Shown here piece by piece: positions 34,531-42,408 of a stretch of DNA of 64,000 bases (positions within the stretch are counted from its first letter, which is position 1; the number at the start of each line of letters is the position of its first letter). The translations under genes and the position numbers were made by a program. Below the pieces are notes generated by a model. The model made no database searches. It was given only the letters and a program-made list of their open reading frames with translations, and had not been told where the DNA came from. Source of the DNA: Haloferax marinum (lineage in GTDB: Archaea; Halobacteriota; Halobacteria; Halobacteriales; Haloferacaceae); contig NZ_WKJQ01000001.1 of assembly GCF_009674625.1 (NCBI RefSeq), positions 2,046,001 to 2,110,000 of the forward strand, written 5' to 3'.

Positions 34531-35057
34531 GTGATTTTCCGTGACTGCTCGTCAGCAACTCGGCTAGATGGACAACAGATTTTTATAATAGTTTCCTCGT
34601 CATGCACCGCTCAGCGATTAGAAACGAAGGGGTTGACTGGGAGTCAAGACCCCCACATCTAGGCCAACTCACTGTATGGGAAGTGAGGATATATATTTGT
34701 TGTACTCTCCCCGGAATGAGAAATTCAACCACCGATTTATTTCATAATGAGTCATAGTGCAAAATGGGCCATTGGGGCATTCAAACCCTCGAAAAGGGCA
34801 TTCTATATTTTCACAAATTCCTCAGATTTAAGTACCTACTCTGCGTGGGTTAATACGTAGTCGAGCGGAGCAGGACTCCCCACATCTAGGCCGTGTGGAC
34901 TGTTCCTCGTTCCGTCGGCTCGGGATCCAACCGTGACCACAAGTACTCCACACCCTATCGACAGTGACCACTCTACAACCACCGCCGCACATACCCACAC
35001 ACTCGGCGGCAGTTATACGACGCTGAATGGATTTCGGTGTCTCTGTCAGGAGGACGA
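34531..35057. other. 527-bp noncoding part of the islet
   Basis: No gene is supported. It contains the hairpin, two copies of CCCCACATCTAGGCC (34651-34665 and 34878-34892), several AT-rich stretches (such as ATATATATTT at 34689-34698), and a TATA-like GTTATACGA at about 35011-35019 placed about 46 bp before the ATG of the 35058 gene. Confidence 0.6.
34629..34654 (+). repeat. Long hairpin
   Basis: GGGG TTGACT (34629-34638) faces AGTCAA...CCCC (34642-34654) with GGG as loop and GA bulged, a stem of at least ten pairs. It is followed by CACATCTAGGCC, which is repeated at 34882-34892. It may be an RNA terminator or a DNA structure of the islet. Confidence 0.55.
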
Positions 35058-35300
35058 ATGAGCGTTAGTGCTCCGTCTCCGACAGAACACGGGCGTCTTC
35101 GGTACACCCAGCGGGCGGGCGTGACTGCCCCGCCAATTCACCAAGCGTGGACGGAAGGCGAATCAGTCGAACTCGGAACCCACCGTGATTACGAAACTGC
35201 ACGGCTACACGAAGAGACTGGTGTAATCCTTCTCGAACGCGACCGGTGCATCATCACTGTGCTGTTAGCAGCGTACGAGAACATCGTATCAACTGAGTAA
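35058..35300 (+). CDS. Small protein (80 residues), toxin-like fold possible
   Basis: The start is the ATG at 35058, right after a Shine-Dalgarno AGGAGG (35049-35054), unusual for a haloarchaeal gene that is often leaderless. The protein reads RYTQRAGVTAPPIHQAWTEG, then ARLHEETGVILLERDRCIITVLLAAYE, with alternating strands and one helix, somewhat like RelE/DUF4258-type small folds. It precedes a second small gene by 19 bp. Both lie between the direct repeats. A toxin-antitoxin pair is only one option. Confidence 0.55.
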   Translation: MSVSAPSPTEHGRLRYTQRAGVTAPPIHQAWTEGESVELGTHRDYETARLHEETGVILLERDRCIITVLLAAYENIVSTE

Positions 35301-35319
35301 TACCAAACAAAACCCAACA

Positions 35320-35712
35320 ATGCTACGACAGAACCCACTTACCGATGCCGACATCGATTTCGAACCCCCTGCGACCTACCGAGAGCACCTCGCCATCCTC
35401 GAGGAACTCTACGCAGATCTGCATGGTGCGTCTCACCCACTCATCGCCGCCCGTGAACCGTACTCTCAAACTGACATCTCTCTCGGTGACTTATTCCCCA
35501 CAGCGGTCATTAACACTCACTCAGAGCACGAGGACTGGGAAGGCGTCACAGAGGCAGGACCATACAACTCCAGTACTGTGAATAACAAGTACTCTGTGGC
35601 GTCTATGCCTCAGGAAGCACTTGATGAACTCGTCACCACAGAGACGGAGTTCGAGTCAGCCGCTACGCTGATCGATGCAGCCATCGATTTCCATCTCGCA
35701 GTAGACGAATAG
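35320..35712 (+). CDS. Hypothetical protein partner of the islet
   Basis: This 130-residue acidic protein begins MLRQNPLTDADIDFEPPATY and is mostly helical (REHLAILEELYADLHGASHPLIAAREPYSQTDISLGDLFPTAVI). After a loop (EDWEGVTEAGPYNSSTVNNKYSVAS) it ends with a long helix (PQEALDELVTTETEFESAATLIDAAIDFHLAVDE). It lies 19 bp downstream of the 80-residue gene, so the two are one unit. No motif is recognised. It ends about 70 bp before the right copy of the direct repeat. Confidence 0.55.
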   Translation: MLRQNPLTDADIDFEPPATYREHLAILEELYADLHGASHPLIAAREPYSQTDISLGDLFPTAVINTHSEHEDWEGVTEAGPYNSSTVNNKYSVASMPQEALDELVTTETEFESAATLIDAAIDFHLAVDE

Positions 35713-35779
35713 TGCCAACTGTCGCCGCGAAACGACGCCGCCCACCGAACCGACCCCGGTGAGAGTGCGATTTGACCTT

Positions 35780-37579
35780 CTATTCGAGGTCCATCAACTC
35801 GGCCGCTTCGTCGAGGAACGACTCGTACACCGACATCGCGTCTTCTATCGGTTCGGGTTCGGTCATGTCCACACCCGCCGTCTTCAACACGTCGAGTGGG
35901 TACTCGCTTCCACCGAGCGCGAGGGCGTCGCGGTACTCTGCGGCGGCAGACTCGCCTTCGTCGCGGATGCGTTCGACGATAGCCGCGGCAGCAGAGATTC
36001 CTGTCGCGTACTGATAGACGTAGTAGGAGTAGTAGAAATGGGGTATTCGAGCCCATTCACGAGCGATGTGGTCGTCTGTCTCGGCCGGCGCGTAGTACTC
36101 GGCTTTCAGGTCGCCGTAGAGTTGGTCGAAGCGGTCCGGAGTGAGTGCACCGTCTGCCTCGACGATTTCGTGAATCTGGAGTTCGAAGTCCGCGAACATC
36201 GTCTGGCGGAACAGCGTCGAACGGAACCGTTCGAGATACTCGTCGAGGACGTGCATCCGGAGTTCGTCGTCTTCGACGTTCTCCAGCAGGTACTCGGTGA
36301 GGAGCGTCTCGTTGACCGTCGAGGCGACTTCGGCAGTGAAGATGTCGTACCCCGCGTCGTGCCACGGTTGGGCGTCGTTGGCGAGTTCGGAGTGCATCGA
36401 GTGGCCCAACTCGTGGGCGAGCGTGAACATCGAGGCGGCGTCGTCCTGGTAGTTCATCATGATGAACGGCTGGGTGTCGTAGGTTCCAGACGAGAACGCC
36501 CCCGCGCGCTTGCCGCGGTTCTCGTAGACGTCGACCCAGCGGGTTTCGAGGCCCTCGGCCATCCGCGACTGGTACTCCTCTCCGAGCGGTGCCACTGCTT
36601 CGACGATGTACTCTTTGGCCTGCTCGTACGAAATCTCCGGCCCGTGGCCACCGGTGAGCGAGACGTAGAGGTCCCACATCTGCAACTCGTCGGCACCGAT
36701 AGCCGCTCGCTTCAGTTCGGCGTGCCGGTGGAGGTGCTCGAGGTTGTCACGAACGGTTTCGAGCAGGTTGTCGTACACTTCGACCGGCACGTTCGGACCG
36801 TCGAGTGCGGCCTGTCGGGCGGTGTCGTAGTTGCGGATGCGTGCTTTCTTCACGTCGGCTTTGACGCTGTTTTTCAGCGACGACCCGACGGTGTTTCGCA
36901 CGTCTTTCCACGTGTCGTAGAACTCCTCGTGGACGGCCCGCCGGAACGCTCGGTCGGGGTGTTTCTGGAGTTTGGTGAAGTTCCCCTGCGTAATCTCGAC
37001 GGACGTGCCGTCGGGCTTTTCGACGGTCGGAAACTCCAAGTCGGCGTTCGCGAGCATGGAGTAGATGTCGCTCGGCGAGCCAGTTACGTCAGAGAGGTCG
37101 GCGAGGACTGCTTCCACTTCGGCCGACCGCGTGTGTTCTTTCGTCCGAAGGACGTCGTCGAAGTGGTGTTGGTAGGCTTCGAGCGCCGGTTCTTCGGCGA
37201 CGAACTCCTCGACTCCCTCACGGCCGAGTTCCTGTATCTCGGGGTCGAGATAGCTGACAGCGCTTCGCGCTTTCGACGCCAGTGCTTCTGCGCGTCCGGC
37301 CTGCGCTTGGTACTCTTGGTTTCGCGTATCTTCGCTGCTGCGAAGGTTGGCGTACGAGACGACCATCGAAACCTCGCGGAGCACCGACTCCATCGTCTCG
37401 AGGAGTTCGAGAAGCGTCTCGGGGTCCTCCGTCGAGCGCCCCTCGTACGCTTCGAGTTCGGGGATGCGCTCGGCAACGTCCTCGTAGGCGGCCTCCCACT
37501 CGTCGTCGGAGGTGTAGATGCTGTCGAGGTCCCATTTGTACTCCTCGTCGATGTCGCTCCGCTCGGGAACCGAACTCAT
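35780..37579 (-). CDS. pepF: Oligoendopeptidase F (M3 family)
   Basis: The 599-residue cytoplasmic zinc peptidase degrades medium-length peptides. The zinc motif HELGHSMHSEL starts at His 389. The N-terminal part is the helical PepF domain, and a third ligand is in the usual downstream Glu region (ASTVNETLLTEYLL). C-terminal GGSEYPLDVLKTAGVDM and ESFLDEAAELMDLE are typical. The 3' coding end (35783-35825) is duplicated at 34375-34417, on the far side of the islet. The gene is otherwise intact. Confidence 0.92.
   Translation of the reverse strand: MSSVPERSDIDEEYKWDLDSIYTSDDEWEAAYEDVAERIPELEAYEGRSTEDPETLLELLETMESVLREVSMVVSYANLRSSEDTRNQEYQAQAGRAEALASKARSAVSYLDPEIQELGREGVEEFVAEEPALEAYQHHFDDVLRTKEHTRSAEVEAVLADLSDVTGSPSDIYSMLANADLEFPTVEKPDGTSVEITQGNFTKLQKHPDRAFRRAVHEEFYDTWKDVRNTVGSSLKNSVKADVKKARIRNYDTARQAALDGPNVPVEVYDNLLETVRDNLEHLHRHAELKRAAIGADELQMWDLYVSLTGGHGPEISYEQAKEYIVEAVAPLGEEYQSRMAEGLETRWVDVYENRGKRAGAFSSGTYDTQPFIMMNYQDDAASMFTLAHELGHSMHSELANDAQPWHDAGYDIFTAEVASTVNETLLTEYLLENVEDDELRMHVLDEYLERFRSTLFRQTMFADFELQIHEIVEADGALTPDRFDQLYGDLKAEYYAPAETDDHIAREWARIPHFYYSYYVYQYATGISAAAAIVERIRDEGESAAAEYRDALALGGSEYPLDVLKTAGVDMTEPEPIEDAMSVYESFLDEAAELMDLE
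35783..35825. repeat. 43-bp direct repeat, right copy (in pepF 3' end)
   Basis: This is the second, in-gene copy of the 43-bp repeat described for 34375-34417. It codes for the last 14 residues of PepF. Confidence 0.85.
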
Positions 37580-37661
37580 GTCTCACCTGTCGTACGGGCG
37601 GGTGGTAAGCCTTGTCAATCGACTGCCGGCGAGGAGAAGAGTGGGCGAAGCAGCGTCGAGA

Positions 37662-37817
37662 TTAGTGTCGTGTCGCTCTCGCTTGTCGTACCTGCGCACC
37701 GTCGCGGACCATATCCTCACAGTGAGGACAGACTCGCGGCTCTTCCATGCCCTCTGGTGCAAACACCCTCACATACCCTTCCGTAACGAAAGAACCGCAG
37801 TTCTGACATTGTGGCAT
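37662..37817 (-). CDS. Small zinc-ribbon protein (DUF7563-like)
   Basis: The 51-residue protein starts MPQCQNCGSFVTEGYVRVFA and continues EEPRVCPHCEDMVRD, giving two CxxC pairs (residues 4/7 and 30/33), a compact zinc ribbon, then a basic C-terminal helix (QVRQARATRH). The pattern is common and well conserved in haloarchaea; the family name is from memory. It may bind DNA, RNA or protein. It lies between pepF and the M28 gene. Confidence 0.8.
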   Translation of the reverse strand: MPQCQNCGSFVTEGYVRVFAPEGMEEPRVCPHCEDMVRDGAQVRQARATRH

Positions 37818-37926
37818 GGTACCTCGCCGTACCACGTCGGATTAGTTAGAAGTTATGCACAACTTATATATCCATGTGTCTGACATGGGGCACAAACCAC
37901 TTGGACTCCCACAGTGTGAGTGAGGC

Positions 37927-39264
37927 ATGAACGACCTCTCTCCGGCGGCCCGTGCGGCGTTCGCTCGAACGTGGACAGACGGCAGACCGTGGGAGTTTCT
38001 CACCCAACTGACCGCACTCGGCGACCGGATGGCGGGCGGCGACGGCGACGCTCGTGCGGGCGACATCGTCGCGGACGCCTTCGCAGACGCCGGCGTCGAA
38101 CACGTCGAGTTCGACACCTTCGAGATGGCACACTGGACGCGCGGCGAGACGACGCTCGAACTCACTGCTCCGGACGAGCGGTCGTTCGAGGCTATCGCAC
38201 TCCCCTACTCCCCGGCGGCAGACGTCTCTGGCCCACTCGTCGACGCGGGATACGGGACGCCCGCCGAAATCGACGACCACGACGTCGAAGGCGCCATCGT
38301 CGTCGCCAGTACGACCACACCCGAAGGCGGACGGTTCGTCCATCGGGTCGAGAAGTTCAACTACGCCATCGACTCCGGTGCGAAGGGATTCGTCTTCGTC
38401 AACCACGTCCCTGGGCAACTCCCGCCGACTGGCACACTCCGATACAACGAAGAAGCAGTCGCACCCGCCGCTGGCGTGAGCAAAGAGACGGGTGCGTGGT
38501 TGCGTGAGTACGCGACCCGAGGAGGAGAGGCCCGCCTCACTATCGACGCCAGCACGGAACCCGGTGAGAGTCGAAACGTCGTCGGCCGAATCGGGCCAGA
38601 CACCGACCGAGAACTCGTGTTCTGTGCGCACTACGACGCCCACGACACCGCCGAAGGTGCACTGGACAACGGGTGTGGCATCACCACTGTCGTCACTGCG
38701 GCCCGAATCCTCGCGGCGATGGACCTCGAACTCGGTATCCGCGTCGTCGGTGTCGGTGCCGAAGAAGTCGGCCTAATCGGCGCAGAACACCTCGTCGAGA
38801 CACTGGACCTCGACGGCGTCGCCGCCGTGGTGAACGTCGATGGCGCGGGGCGATTCCGTGACCTCGTGGCGATGACGCATTCGTCCGACGCGATGGCCGA
38901 CGTCGCCGAGACTGTCGCAGACGAGACGAGACACCCGATTCGCGTCGAGTCCGAACCCCACCCGTTCAGTGACCAGTGGCCGTTCGTCCGGGCGGGTGTC
39001 CCCGCGGTGCAACTCCACAGCGACAGCGGGGAACGTGGCCGCGGGTGGGGCCACACGCACGCGGACACACGAGACAAAGTAGACGACCGGAACGTCCGCG
39101 AACACGGGATGTTGGCCGCGCTTCTCGTCCGTGAACTCGCAGCGGCCGCTGCGGTCGACGAGATTCCGCGACTCGACGACGACGAACTCGTCGCCGCATT
39201 TCAGCAGGCAGACTTCGAGACAGGGATGAAGGCGGCGGGAATCTGGCCCACCGAGTGGGAGTAA
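37927..39264 (+). CDS. M28-family aminopeptidase-like metalloenzyme
   Basis: The 445-residue protein, without a signal, starts MNDLSPAARAAFARTWTDGRPWEFLTQL. A PA-like insert (EGAIVVASTTTPEGGRFVHRVEKFNYA) lies around residues 120-150. The metal site begins at CAHYDAHD (His 235, Asp 237), then NGCGITTVVTAARIL, GAEEVGLIGAE (Glu near 279) and a C-terminal Asp/His region near HSDSGERGRGWGHTHADT. This is the dizinc layout of M28 aminopeptidases. Cytoplasmic peptide trimming is probable; the exact peptide is unknown. Its stop is 21 bp from the truA stop on the other strand. Confidence 0.85.
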   Translation: MNDLSPAARAAFARTWTDGRPWEFLTQLTALGDRMAGGDGDARAGDIVADAFADAGVEHVEFDTFEMAHWTRGETTLELTAPDERSFEAIALPYSPAADVSGPLVDAGYGTPAEIDDHDVEGAIVVASTTTPEGGRFVHRVEKFNYAIDSGAKGFVFVNHVPGQLPPTGTLRYNEEAVAPAAGVSKETGAWLREYATRGGEARLTIDASTEPGESRNVVGRIGPDTDRELVFCAHYDAHDTAEGALDNGCGITTVVTAARILAAMDLELGIRVVGVGAEEVGLIGAEHLVETLDLDGVAAVVNVDGAGRFRDLVAMTHSSDAMADVAETVADETRHPIRVESEPHPFSDQWPFVRAGVPAVQLHSDSGERGRGWGHTHADTRDKVDDRNVREHGMLAALLVRELAAAAAVDEIPRLDDDELVAAFQQADFETGMKAAGIWPTEWE

Positions 39265-39285
39265 TCTCTTTCGGCGGCCTTCGTC

Positions 39286-40101
39286 TCACTCCGCACCGTC
39301 GATTCCATCCCGGATTCGCGTTCCGACGCGCCACCCGATTCGGTCTGCCAGCGCTCGCTCTGTGAACACTTCGACGGCGCTTTCGGCCGCGTCTGGGTCG
39401 ACATCGAACTCGACACCCGGATACTCGACGGCCGTGAGGACGAGCGGTGTCGGCCGCGCAGGCGGCACACCGTCCGGTCCCTTCAGGTGTTCTGCGCCGA
39501 GTACGTCGGCTACCTTCGACATCGGGGCCGACCCCGACCCGACGACCTGAAGCAACGAGACCAGTCGGCGGACGAGTTCGCGGGCGAATCCACCCGCTTC
39601 GACACGGACGAGGAGAAAGTCGCCATCCCTGGTCAGGTCGCCGTCGATGGTTCGGACGGTGTTGTAGTCGTCGGGGGTGAGGTTGTGAAAGTCGTGTTCA
39701 CCGCGGAGGGTGTCGAACGCCTCGGCGGCCCGTTCGTCGTCGAACGATTCGACCGGCGCGTAGAGGTCGTAGACGTACTCTCGACGGTTCGGTTGGTGTC
39801 TCGCGTGGAAGTCGTCGGGTACGTCGGCGGCGGCCCACGCTCTGACGGTTCCGGGGAGTTCGGAGTTCAACGCCCGTGGCGTACACCAGTCTGGGCACTC
39901 GAATGCGACGGTCTGTGCGAGTGCGGAGACGCCCGCGTCGGTTCGGCCGGCGGCGGCGTATCCCGTCGGCACCGCGTTCGACTCACAGACTCCGAGAGCA
40001 CGACAGGCATCGAGAATCGCATCTTCGACGGTCGGGACGTCCGGCTGTCGCTGAAAGCCGTAGTACGGGCGGCCGTCGTAGGCGATACGGAACACGCGCA
40101 T
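39286..40101 (-). CDS. truA: tRNA pseudouridine(38-40) synthase
   Basis: The start is the ATG at 40101-40099 (MRVFRIAYDGRPYYGFQRQPDVPTVEDAI), giving 271 residues. The catalytic Asp is at about residue 55 in AAGRTDAGVSALAQ. YDGRPYYGFQRQP at the N-terminus and FHARHQPNRREYVYDL in the middle are TruA hallmarks. The enzyme converts uridines 38-40 of the tRNA anticodon stem-loop to pseudouridine. The protein is slightly shorter than in bacteria but within the archaeal range. It converges with the M28 gene. Confidence 0.92.
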   Translation of the reverse strand: MRVFRIAYDGRPYYGFQRQPDVPTVEDAILDACRALGVCESNAVPTGYAAAGRTDAGVSALAQTVAFECPDWCTPRALNSELPGTVRAWAAADVPDDFHARHQPNRREYVYDLYAPVESFDDERAAEAFDTLRGEHDFHNLTPDDYNTVRTIDGDLTRDGDFLLVRVEAGGFARELVRRLVSLLQVVGSGSAPMSKVADVLGAEHLKGPDGVPPARPTPLVLTAVEYPGVEFDVDPDAAESAVEVFTERALADRIGWRVGTRIRDGIDGAE

Positions 40102-40164
40102 CGAAACGGAGTTCACCGCCGCTGTACTTAATCGGCCCACTCTGACGACGGCGTGTCTGTGTGG

Positions 40165-40614
40165 CTATGCGTCTTCTTCGAACGGTTCTTCCTCACCGCG
40201 AATGGTGAGGATGGGGACGTCCGTCATCCGAAGGACGCGTTCGGTGACGCTTCCGATGAGGTATCGCTCCAGTCCGCGACGGCCGTGGGTTCCCATGACG
40301 ACGAGTTCGATGTCGTGTTCGTCAGCGTATCGGAGGATAGCGCGGTGTGGCGACCCGTGTTCGACGGCCGTCACGACGTCGACGTCTGCTCGTTGGACCA
40401 CTTCGGCAGCCTCCAAGACGATCTTTTCACCTTCTTTTTCGTAGGCACGGACGAGGCCACCGGCGTCGAGTTGGGTCGCGTGGAGGACTCGCTCGTCGAC
40501 GACGTAGACGACGTGAATCGTCGACCCGATGGTCGACGCCAGGTCGATAGCCTGTTCGAGGGCCGATTCACTCGGGGCACTCCCGTCGACGGGGACGAGA
40601 ATCGTGTTGTACAT
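40165..40614 (-). CDS. UspA-type universal stress protein
   Basis: The start is the ATG at 40614-40612 (MYNTILVPVDGSAPSESALEQAIDLAS), giving 149 residues. The ATP-binding signature VVMGTHGRRGLERYLIGSVTERVLRMTDVPILTIR is intact. The C-terminus is a short acidic tail (GEEEPFEEDA). It is a single-domain protein, unlike the fused version at 33744. Probable small dimeric cytoplasmic stress protein. Confidence 0.9.
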   Translation of the reverse strand: MYNTILVPVDGSAPSESALEQAIDLASTIGSTIHVVYVVDERVLHATQLDAGGLVRAYEKEGEKIVLEAAEVVQRADVDVVTAVEHGSPHRAILRYADEHDIELVVMGTHGRRGLERYLIGSVTERVLRMTDVPILTIRGEEEPFEEDA

Positions 40615-40749
40615 CTCGGTTTTCGATATGCTGGGAGGAGAGAAAAGGACGTTCGCCAGAATCACTCTGCGAGAATCGACGCCTCGAGGTTCGTACGCGA
40701 GGAAATTCACTCCTCACGTGTCGGAGACGGACCGAATGCAGGGGCGTCT

Positions 40750-42045
40750 CTACTCGTAATCGACGTAGGTCGGTTCGTCCAAGTCGCCTGGGAAGTCGTC
40801 GACCGGTGCGGTCGTCTGGTCGCCAGACTCCATGTCTTTGATGGTCACTTCGCCGTTCTCTAAGTCACGTTCGCCGACGATGACGACGGTGCCGGCGTTG
40901 ATGGAGTCGGCGTAGGACATCTGTGCGCCGAAACTCCGACCGGAGACGTCGACTTCGACGACGTTACCTGCGGCGCGGAGGTCACGGGCGATTCGTGAGG
41001 CGACGGTTCGGGTGTCGCCCACGGTGAGGATGTAGTACTCCGTCGTGAGTTCTTCTTCGGGCCAGACGCCGGCACGCTGACAGAGCAGTTGGAGTGGGGC
41101 GGCACCGATGCCGACACCGACCGCAGGCGTGGGTTGGCCACCGAACGATTCGATGAGGTCGTCGTATCGGCCGCCGCCGAACGCCGCACGAGAGACCTCG
41201 CCAGTCGAGTCGAAGCACTCGAAGACGACGCCCGTGTAGTAGTCGAGGCCGCGAGCGGTCGTCAGCGAGACGTGACAGAACTCGCCCGCACCGAAGTCCT
41301 CGGCCGCCGCGAGGACGTTCTGGAGGTTCTCGACTGCCGCCTCGACGTTCTCGCCGCCGAACTCTGCGATTTCGTCGAGGTCGCCACGTTCGAGGAGGTC
41401 GGCGAACTCGTCGGCTTGGTCGTACGAGAGACCCGCATCCGAGAGCAGTCCGAGATACTCTTCGCGTTCGACTTTCTCGGATTTGTCGACGGCGCGGACG
41501 GCGTCTCGAACGTCTACGTCGGCGTCGAACGACCGGAGGAGGCCGCCGAGGATGTCGCGGTGGGAGACGCGGAACTCGAAGTCGTCGGCGGTGAGGCCGA
41601 GGTCGGTCAGGGCGTCGGCCGCGAAGGCGAGAATCTCGGCGTCTGCCTCGGGTTCGGACGACCCGAAGATGTCTGCGTTCGTCTGGTAGAACTCGCGGAA
41701 CCGGCCCTGTTGGACCTGTTCGTAGCGCCAGAACGGGCGCGTCGAGACCCACTTGATTGGCTTCGATAGCGCCTGCTGTTTGGCGACGACCATCCGGGCG
41801 ACGGTCGGCGTCAACTCGGGGTTGAGAGTGACGTTGCGGCCGCCTTTGTCTTCGAACGCGTACAGTTCTTCGACGATTTCCTCGCCGGACTTGTCGACGT
41901 ACATCTGCGTCCGTTCGAGGTACGGCGTCCCGATTTCGCGGAACCCGTAGCGAGCGGCGGTCGTCTCGACGGTGTCGAACACCTTGCGTCGAGCCGACAT
42001 CTCCTCGGGGTAGAAGTCACGAAATCCCTTGAGTCGGTCGTACAT
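40750..42045 (-). CDS. hisS: Histidyl-tRNA synthetase
   Basis: The start is the ATG at 42045-42043 (MYDRLKGFRDFYPEEMSARRKVF), giving 431 residues. The upstream in-frame stretch to 42201 is not family-like. Class II motif 2 WRYEQVQQGRFREFYQTNADIFG lies near residues 108-130. The HisRS-specific LDYYTGVVFE is near 270 and GGGRYDDLIESFGG is motif 3-like. The anticodon domain has YAGTVVIVGERDLENG. It charges tRNA-His. A TATA-like stretch lies about 68 bp upstream of the ATG. Confidence 0.94.
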   Translation of the reverse strand: MYDRLKGFRDFYPEEMSARRKVFDTVETTAARYGFREIGTPYLERTQMYVDKSGEEIVEELYAFEDKGGRNVTLNPELTPTVARMVVAKQQALSKPIKWVSTRPFWRYEQVQQGRFREFYQTNADIFGSSEPEADAEILAFAADALTDLGLTADDFEFRVSHRDILGGLLRSFDADVDVRDAVRAVDKSEKVEREEYLGLLSDAGLSYDQADEFADLLERGDLDEIAEFGGENVEAAVENLQNVLAAAEDFGAGEFCHVSLTTARGLDYYTGVVFECFDSTGEVSRAAFGGGRYDDLIESFGGQPTPAVGVGIGAAPLQLLCQRAGVWPEEELTTEYYILTVGDTRTVASRIARDLRAAGNVVEVDVSGRSFGAQMSYADSINAGTVVIVGERDLENGEVTIKDMESGDQTTAPVDDFPGDLDEPTYVDYE

Positions 42046-42237
42046 GCCCAGTCGTTGGCGAAGGCTCCGCTTGAAACCTGTTGTTCGAGAGCGGTGGGGC
42101 GCGCGCTTCGTATTTATGTAGATACTATGCGGCGGTGTACTGCGCCGTTTCCGGACTTCTAGAGCACGACATCGAGGGTGAACGCCGACCGGTACTGTCA
42201 TTTGAATGTATTACAAGTGTGGTGATAGTACACGCAA

Positions 42238-42408
42238 ATGACGTCTTCTTGCTGTGATTCCGAACTACCACGCCATCTCGAATCTATGCTCACGAGTGAC
42301 GCGTACGACTGGACCACCAGACGACCCGCGGAGACCGAAGACTACGAAGGACACACCACCTTCGATTCGAACACTACGCCCCGGTTGAAGGAGCGACAGA
42401 GACGATGA
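42238..42408 (+). CDS. Small first gene of the helicase-methylase operon
   Basis: The 56-residue protein begins MTSSCCDSELPRHLESMLTS and ends in PRLKERQRR. It has a Cys pair near the start, an acidic/aromatic middle (DAYDWTTRRPAETEDYEGHT) and a basic end. Its TGA overlaps the ATG of the helicase (ATGA), so the two are translationally coupled. No family is recognised. As the leading gene of the candidate restriction operon it could be a regulator or an antitoxin-like partner, but this is inference. Confidence 0.55.
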   Translation: MTSSCCDSELPRHLESMLTSDAYDWTTRRPAETEDYEGHTTFDSNTTPRLKERQRR

